Origin: Gammaproteobacteria bacterium
Lineage (GTDB): Bacteria; Pseudomonadota; Gammaproteobacteria; GCA-001735895
Direction: 5' to 3'
DNA length: 9,864 nt
Assembly (NCBI GenBank): GCA_029288195.1
Contig: JARFPR010000402.1
Coordinates: 1 to 9,864 of the forward strand
The position numbers and the translations under genes were made by a program. The notes below the pieces were generated by a model that was given only the letters and a program-made list of their open reading frames with translations, ran no database searches and had not been told where the DNA came from. This document shows, in pieces, positions 6,461 to 9,864 of this stretch; positions within the stretch are counted from its first letter, which is position 1; each line of letters opens with the position of its first letter.

Positions 6461-6559
6461 CTCTAAGGGACTATTTTGTCGTTAGGCTGAAAACACTGAG
6501 ATTTAGTCTATAATCCTCGCTAATTGAGTAATATTTACATTAAAAACTTGCTCTAAGGG
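6461..6559 (+). repeat. Nine-base direct repeat flanking the LysM-gene promoter
   Basis: CTCTAAGGG occurs at 6461-6469 and again at 6551-6559, 90 bases apart in the same orientation. The first copy lies about 20 bases upstream of the -35 element and the second about 30 bases into the transcribed leader. The repeat is exact but short, so chance is possible in a region this size. Placement on both sides of a promoter would suit a looping regulator. Confidence 0.4.
6487..6514 (+). promoter_or_regulatory. Sigma70-type promoter for the LysM lipoprotein gene
   Basis: A perfect -10 TATAAT (6509-6514) lies 16 bases after CTGAAA (6487-6492, 4 of 6 to TTGACA). Transcription would start near 6521, leaving an A+T-rich leader of about 125 nt before ATG 6646. 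A ribosome site GGAG (6632-6635) sits 10 bases before the start codon. I see no convincing long hairpin or known riboswitch in the leader. This is the best promoter match in the window and fits an abundantly made envelope protein. Confidence 0.65.
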
Positions 6560-6645
6560 CTTGAAAGATGTAGTCTTCTGGGCAAAATGGGCTCTCGATA
6601 ATTACCCAATTCCTAATTAAATATAGTTCTCGGAGAATAGAATAG

Positions 6646-7284
6646 ATGAAACCAACAGAACTCTTGAAAGTGGCCGCTATCGCGCTGTTGACATCTGGCA
6701 TTATGGTCGGCTGTCAGCAATCTTCTGATGAGATGACTGAAGTCGCCATGGAAGAGGAATGCCAGGGTGCGACTCCTGAAGTACGCAACGCGATATATGC
6801 CGCCAAGCTGAAAAATGCTCGTGCCAGGAATCTCGGTGCCGATTGGGAAGAAAACGCGAAGATAATCGAGGAAGCAGAACAAGCGGCCGCAGATTGTGAA
6901 AACGTTCGCGCCAAGATTCTTGCCAATAAGGCGGAAGATGCAGCTGCGGAAGCAATCGCCATGATGGCCCAGCCAGTGGAAGAGGAAACCGAAATGGCAG
7001 AAGAGTCACCGTACCTCGGTGGATATCTTGTTGTCAGTGGCGACAATCTGTGGAACATCGCCGGTCAGGACACCATTTATGGCAACCCGTTCATGTGGCC
7101 CCTGATTTACAAGACCAATTCAGGTCAAATAAAAGATGCCGACCTGATTTTCCCAGGCCAGTACTTTTATATTCCTAAAGCCAAAGGTCCCGAGCGTGCA
7201 GCAGCAATTGAGCATGCCAAGACTCGAGGTGCCTGGACAATCGGTCAAACCGAGGCGTCCGATCTGGATTACCTGGCTCAATAG
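6646..7284 (+). CDS. LysM-domain lipoprotein
   Basis: A 212-residue predicted lipoprotein. The signal sequence ends in a lipobox GIMVGC with C23 as the lipidated residue; the next residue is glutamine rather than aspartate, so the outer membrane is the expected destination. Residues 40-110 are rich in alanine, glutamate and lysine and should be helical, possibly a coiled coil, with two further cysteines, C39 and C84, that could form a disulfide. An acidic linker EEETEMAEE (112-120) leads to one LysM domain at about 127-178: YLVVSGDNLWNIAGQ, then GNPFMWPLIYKTN, then ADLIFPGQYFYIPK. LysM binds peptidoglycan glycans, so the protein probably ties outer membrane to cell wall. The C-terminal 30 residues are of unknown role. 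It is monocistronic: a good promoter lies upstream and a strong terminator downstream. I do not recognise a named gene. Confidence 0.85.
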   Translation: MKPTELLKVAAIALLTSGIMVGCQQSSDEMTEVAMEEECQGATPEVRNAIYAAKLKNARARNLGADWEENAKIIEEAEQAAADCENVRAKILANKAEDAAAEAIAMMAQPVEEETEMAEESPYLGGYLVVSGDNLWNIAGQDTIYGNPFMWPLIYKTNSGQIKDADLIFPGQYFYIPKAKGPERAAAIEHAKTRGAWTIGQTEASDLDYLAQ

Positions 7285-7300
7285 AACATCACAGGTTAAT

Positions 7301-7331
7301 AAAAAAGCCCGCAGTAAGCGGGCTTTTTTTT
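7301..7331 (+). terminator. Intrinsic terminator of the LysM lipoprotein gene
   Basis: A perfect stem GCCCGC (7307-7312) and GCGGGC (7318-7323) closes a 5-base loop AGTAA and is followed by eight T residues (7324-7331). Six A residues (7301-7306) precede the stem and can extend it by pairing with the T run, so it could also work on the opposite strand. It begins 17 bases after the lipoprotein stop. Confidence 0.93.
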
Positions 7332-7417
7332 GCCTTTGGATAGATCATCCGTTAGATCGGAAATTTTTAATGGCCCGGAATTTCAACCCGAACTGAATGG
7401 TTCTGCTTTCACCCGGA

Positions 7418-7423
7418 TATACT
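7418..7423 (+). promoter_or_regulatory. Possible -10 element before the TlpA-like gene
   Basis: TATACT (5 of 6 to TATAAT) lies about 98 bases before the TlpA-like start, but I find no good -35 at the right distance (CTGAAT at 7393 has a 19-base spacer). It sits inside an imperfect dyad, CACCCGG (7410-7416) and GCCGGTG (7425-7431). The 189 bases from 7332 to 7520 hold no gene that I can support. Because a strong terminator lies just upstream, the TlpA gene needs a promoter of its own somewhere here. Confidence 0.25.
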
Positions 7424-7520
7424 TGCCGGTGCTGCGGCCGTTTAAGCTCTACAATTGAACCAAATCCTTAAAAATCTCTCCTATTCCTAAATCTGAATAT
7501 TAAGTGGCCTGGCCGAATTT

Positions 7521-7985
7521 ATGAAACCTATTTTATTAACACTGATTTTATTAGTTACCCTGCCAAATACCCTGTTGGCGGTCGATATGCCACTGACCGA
7601 TATTCACGGAAACAAGGTAAATCTCAGCAGTTACCAGGGCCAATGGGTTGTCGTTAATTACTGGGCTACCTGGTGCCCCCCATGCATTGTCGAGATGCCT
7701 GAACTGCAGTCATTTCATGATGATCATGTCGACAAGGATGCATTGGTCCTCGGGATTAATACGGAACTGATAGGCAAGCAGCAGTTGGCGGAATTTCTCG
7801 AAGATTATTTCATCACTTACCCCGTTTTTGTCTCCAAACCAATTCAGCAATCGGAACTGGGATTGATTCCGGGTTTACCGACAACATTCCTGGTTGCCCC
7901 GTCTGGAGAAGTCGTGGCAAGACAGGTGGGTCCGGTTACGCGAGAGATGATCGAGCAATTCATTCAAAACTGGCAGGCAGAGTAA
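7521..7985 (+). CDS. Exported TlpA/ResA-like thioredoxin
   Basis: A 154-residue protein with a signal peptide (hydrophobic 4-19, likely cut after LLA at 18-20) and one thioredoxin domain, so a periplasmic thiol-disulfide protein. NYWATWCPPC holds the active-site pair C52 and C55; WCPPC is typical of TlpA/ResA/CcmG-like reductants. The start of the mature domain, MPLTDIHGNKVNLSSYQGQWVVVNYWAT, read in two pieces, is the usual redoxin/AhpC-TSA pattern. LGLIPGLPTTFLVAPSG supplies the cis-proline (P120) facing the active site, and EVVARQVGP the last strand. Family members reduce disulfides for cytochrome c maturation or other exported targets, with electrons from DsbD/CcdA; no such gene is nearby, so the target is unknown. 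ATG 7521 has no clear ribosome site. It is probably monocistronic. Confidence 0.9.
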   Translation: MKPILLTLILLVTLPNTLLAVDMPLTDIHGNKVNLSSYQGQWVVVNYWATWCPPCIVEMPELQSFHDDHVDKDALVLGINTELIGKQQLAEFLEDYFITYPVFVSKPIQQSELGLIPGLPTTFLVAPSGEVVARQVGPVTREMIEQFIQNWQAE

Positions 7986-7990
7986 ATCCC

Positions 7991-8006
7991 TGCGCATTAA
8001 TGCGCA
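7991..8006. repeat. Perfect 16-bp palindrome upstream of the ATPase gene
   Basis: TGCGCATTAATGCGCA is an uninterrupted perfect palindrome, 5 bases after the TlpA-like stop and 56 bases before the ATPase start. The symmetry ends exactly at 16 bp. There is no T run after it, so it is not an intrinsic terminator. It lies just upstream of a possible extended -10 at 8026-8034, where a dimeric regulator could act. Confidence 0.6.
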
Positions 8007-8025
8007 ATGCAACTCTGCCAATTCC

Positions 8026-8034
8026 TGCTAATAT
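8026..8034 (+). promoter_or_regulatory. Possible extended -10 promoter for the ATPase gene
   Basis: TGC followed directly by TAATAT (8029-8034, 4 of 6) forms an extended -10. I find no matching -35; that position is occupied by the edge of the 16-bp palindrome. Transcription would begin near 8041, about 22 bases before the GTG start. Weak, sequence-only evidence. Confidence 0.3.
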
Positions 8035-8062
8035 GAAGTAAAAACCATCTTAAGACTAAACC

Positions 8063-9829
8063 GTGACTAAACCCGTCTGTACCCTGGAATGGATACTAGA
8101 GCAACTAGTAGCCCAGGAGATTGTTGAGCAGGATAAGGCCAGTATGGTCACGTCGCTGGTATCCGCGCAGGACAGAAAAAATCTCCATCCGCTGGAAATC
8201 ATAGCCAGCCGGCAGTGGACTCACAAATCTCACCCAGAACAGGTTCTGACGCTCGATACGCTCACCAATTGGCTGGTCGAGCAGTCAGGTAAAACCCGCT
8301 ATCATTTCGATCCTTTGAAAATGGACGTTGGCTCCTGCACCTCGGTCATGTCCTATGCTTATGCGTCGCGTTTTAAAATTCTTGCGGTCGAAGTCGACGA
8401 AGATAAAGTCGTCATTGCGGTTACTGATCCTTACGACCTGGAGTGGAAGGATGAAGTCGAACGCATAGTCAATAAAAAGATTACTACGGTGCTGGCTAAT
8501 CCGACCGAATTGAAGAATTACCTGGTTGAGTTTTACAGCGTCAGCAAGGCCATGGATGGGGCTGGTAACAAGGGCCTTGGAGAACTTCCGGGTAATATCC
8601 AGAACCTCGAACAACTCATCCAGCTGGGTAAATCTGGAAAGGTCGATGCCGAGGATCAGCATATCGTCAGTATTGTCGACTGGCTGATGCAGTACGCGTT
8701 CAATCAACGCGCCAGTGACATTCATATCGAACCTCGACGAGAGCAGGGCAACGTGCGTTTCAGGATCGATGGTGTCATGCACCAGGTTTACGAAATTCCA
8801 GCCAATATCACCGCTGCAGTGGTAAGCCGGATTAAAATTATGGGGCGCCTCGATGTTGCTGAAAAACGCAAGCCCCAGGATGGTCGTATCAAAACGCTTT
8901 CCCCCGATGGTATCGAGATCGAGTTGCGTCTCTCCAGTATGCCAACCGCGTTTGGCGAGAAACTGGTACTTCGGATTTTCGATCCTGAAGTACTGGTCAA
9001 GAATTTCGCCGCACTGGGTCTCGAGAAGCGGGAATCGGAAATATGGAACAACATGATTTCGCGTCCTTACGGGATTATTCTGGTAACCGGTCCTACAGGT
9101 TCGGGTAAAACCACCACGCTTTATACCAGTCTTAAGCACCTGGCAAAGCCGGAAGTGAATGTCTGTACGATCGAAGATCCGATCGAATTGATTGAGCCCA
9201 GCTTCAACCAGATGCAAGTTCAGCATAACATCGACCTGGATTTTGCCACCGGGGTTAAAACCCTGCTGCGCCAGGACCCCGATATTATTATGGTCGGTGA
9301 GATTCGAGATCGCGAAACCGCGGAAATGGCGGTTCAGGCGGCGCTGACAGGACACCTGGTGTTGTCTACTCTGCATACCAACGACGCACCTTCTGCTATC
9401 GCGCGTCTCGCCGAAATAGGGGTGCCACCTTATCTGATTACCGCGACCCTGATCGGGGTAGTGGCGCAACGCCTGGTACGTACCTTATGCCCGGATTGTA
9501 AACAGGAATCCAGCCTCGAGCTAATCGACTGGCAGGCTTTGATCAAGCCCTGGACTACCTCTGCGCCGGAAAAAATTTGTGCTGCAGAAGGTTGCCTGGA
9601 ATGCCGTCAGACGGGTTTTAGCGGTCGCATAGGCATCTACGAAATGATGCCGCTGACCGACGCATTGAAACACGATATCACCGATAATTTCGATCTCGTA
9701 AAATTTCGCAAGACCGCTATCAAGGATGGCATGAAGCCACTAAATCTTGCTGGTGCGCAAAAGGTGGCACGTGGCCTGACCACGATCGAGGAAGTTCTCA
9801 AAGTAGCCCCGCCGCGCTACGATCTCTAA
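8063..9829 (+). CDS. GspE/PilB-type secretion or pilus assembly ATPase
   Basis: A 588-residue member of the type II secretion / type IV pilus ATPase superfamily, cytoplasmic hexamers that drive pilin or pseudopilin assembly. Residues 1-60 are a helical N-terminal part and about 65-160 resemble the GspE N-terminal domain (RYHFDPLKMDVG, KVVIAVTDPYDLEW, LVEFYSVS). The ATPase core starts near 195: ASDIHIEPR (217-225), RFRIDGVMH (232-240), Walker A GPTGSGKTT (343-351), Asp box CTIEDPIE (368-375), Walker B region LLRQDPDIIMVGEIRD (401-416) and His box STLHTNDA (435-442). A zinc site is made by CPDC (C476, C479) and CLEC (C511, C514). The start is GTG 8063; the ribosome site is poor, and ATG 8144 would lose the first helices. 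No other pilus or secretion gene is in the window, so I cannot choose between GspE, PilB and an orphan relative. Confidence 0.92.
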   Translation: MTKPVCTLEWILEQLVAQEIVEQDKASMVTSLVSAQDRKNLHPLEIIASRQWTHKSHPEQVLTLDTLTNWLVEQSGKTRYHFDPLKMDVGSCTSVMSYAYASRFKILAVEVDEDKVVIAVTDPYDLEWKDEVERIVNKKITTVLANPTELKNYLVEFYSVSKAMDGAGNKGLGELPGNIQNLEQLIQLGKSGKVDAEDQHIVSIVDWLMQYAFNQRASDIHIEPRREQGNVRFRIDGVMHQVYEIPANITAAVVSRIKIMGRLDVAEKRKPQDGRIKTLSPDGIEIELRLSSMPTAFGEKLVLRIFDPEVLVKNFAALGLEKRESEIWNNMISRPYGIILVTGPTGSGKTTTLYTSLKHLAKPEVNVCTIEDPIELIEPSFNQMQVQHNIDLDFATGVKTLLRQDPDIIMVGEIRDRETAEMAVQAALTGHLVLSTLHTNDAPSAIARLAEIGVPPYLITATLIGVVAQRLVRTLCPDCKQESSLELIDWQALIKPWTTSAPEKICAAEGCLECRQTGFSGRIGIYEMMPLTDALKHDITDNFDLVKFRKTAIKDGMKPLNLAGAQKVARGLTTIEEVLKVAPPRYDL

Positions 9830-9842
9830 TTCGGGTATCGGC

Positions 9843-9864
9843 ATGAAGTCCTTCAGCCAAGTTC
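9843..9864 (+). CDS. Possible start of the next gene (cut by window end)
   Basis: ATG at 9843 opens MKSFSQV and runs off the window, 13 bases after the ATPase stop in the same direction. The short gap suggests a gene in the same operon, but only seven codons and a weak upstream GGG are visible. No product can be assigned. Confidence 0.35.

Noticed and set aside
6435..6470. GGTTCAAA stretch resembling a tRNA T-loop
   Set aside because: The flanking bases cannot form the 5-bp T-arm stem, and no acceptor or anticodon arm is found nearby.
6627..6637. Palindrome TTCTC-G-GAGAA over the LysM-gene ribosome site
   Set aside because: A loop of one base is impossible and only a 3-bp stem would remain with a realistic loop, so it is unlikely to sequester the site.
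8285..9469. Long open frame of 394 codons on the minus strand
   Set aside because: It lies wholly antisense to the ATPase gene, whose protein has every expected motif. The antisense product is rich in His, Arg and Asn with no recognisable domain, as expected from a mirrored coding sequence.
1..9864. Mobile element, phage, defence or CRISPR content
   Set aside because: No transposase, integrase, toxin-antitoxin, nuclease or repeat-spacer pattern was seen on either strand, and the core gene order looks undisturbed.

Overview
This window looks like chromosomal core sequence from a gammaproteobacterium of middling GC content. The PmbA, PurM, PurN, Hda, WrbA and YfgD-type ArsC proteins are all recognisably gammaproteobacterial. 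The order DUF3108-purN-purM / DUF2066-hda / DUF2069-wrbA-arsC is, from memory, the arrangement found in Pseudomonas and relatives. No transposase, integrase, phage gene, CRISPR array, tRNA or rRNA was found. I cannot name the genus.

Layout: (1) 1-829, plus strand: the 3' end of pmbA, followed after one base by a small exported DsrE-family protein. (2) 824-3199, minus strand: the operon purM-purN-DUF3108, with a 4-base ATGA overlap and then a 44-base overlap. It converges on the DsrE gene, and the two stop codons lie within one shared palindromic hexamer. (3) 3200-3282: a short divergent control region. (4) 3283-5077, plus strand: an exported DUF2066 protein, then hda, which starts inside its 3' end at a non-ATG codon. 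(5) 5079-6370, minus strand: arsC-wrbA-DUF2069, converging on hda with one base between the stops. (6) 6371-7331: a divergent intergenic region with a good sigma70-type promoter and a leader of about 125 nt, a LysM lipoprotein gene, and a strong intrinsic terminator. (7) 7332-7985: a lone exported TlpA-type thioredoxin. (8) 7986-9829: a perfect 16-bp palindrome and a possible extended -10, then a GspE/PilB-type secretion ATPase with no pilus or secretion partner visible. The first seven codons of a possible further gene begin at 9843.

Functions: PurM and PurN catalyse two steps of IMP synthesis. Hda, with the DNA-bound sliding clamp, inactivates DnaA-ATP. ArsC and WrbA are soluble thiol/flavin redox proteins. 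The DsrE-like, DUF3108, DUF2066, LysM and TlpA proteins are all predicted to be exported. The region is compact: five adjacent gene pairs overlap and two convergent pairs have no room for a terminator. The genes are mostly ordinary. I do not see a clear new multi-gene system. The points most worth a second look are the periplasmic DsrE-like partner of pmbA, the non-ATG start and clamp motif of hda, the control regions around the LysM lipoprotein and ATPase genes, and the isolated ATPase itself.
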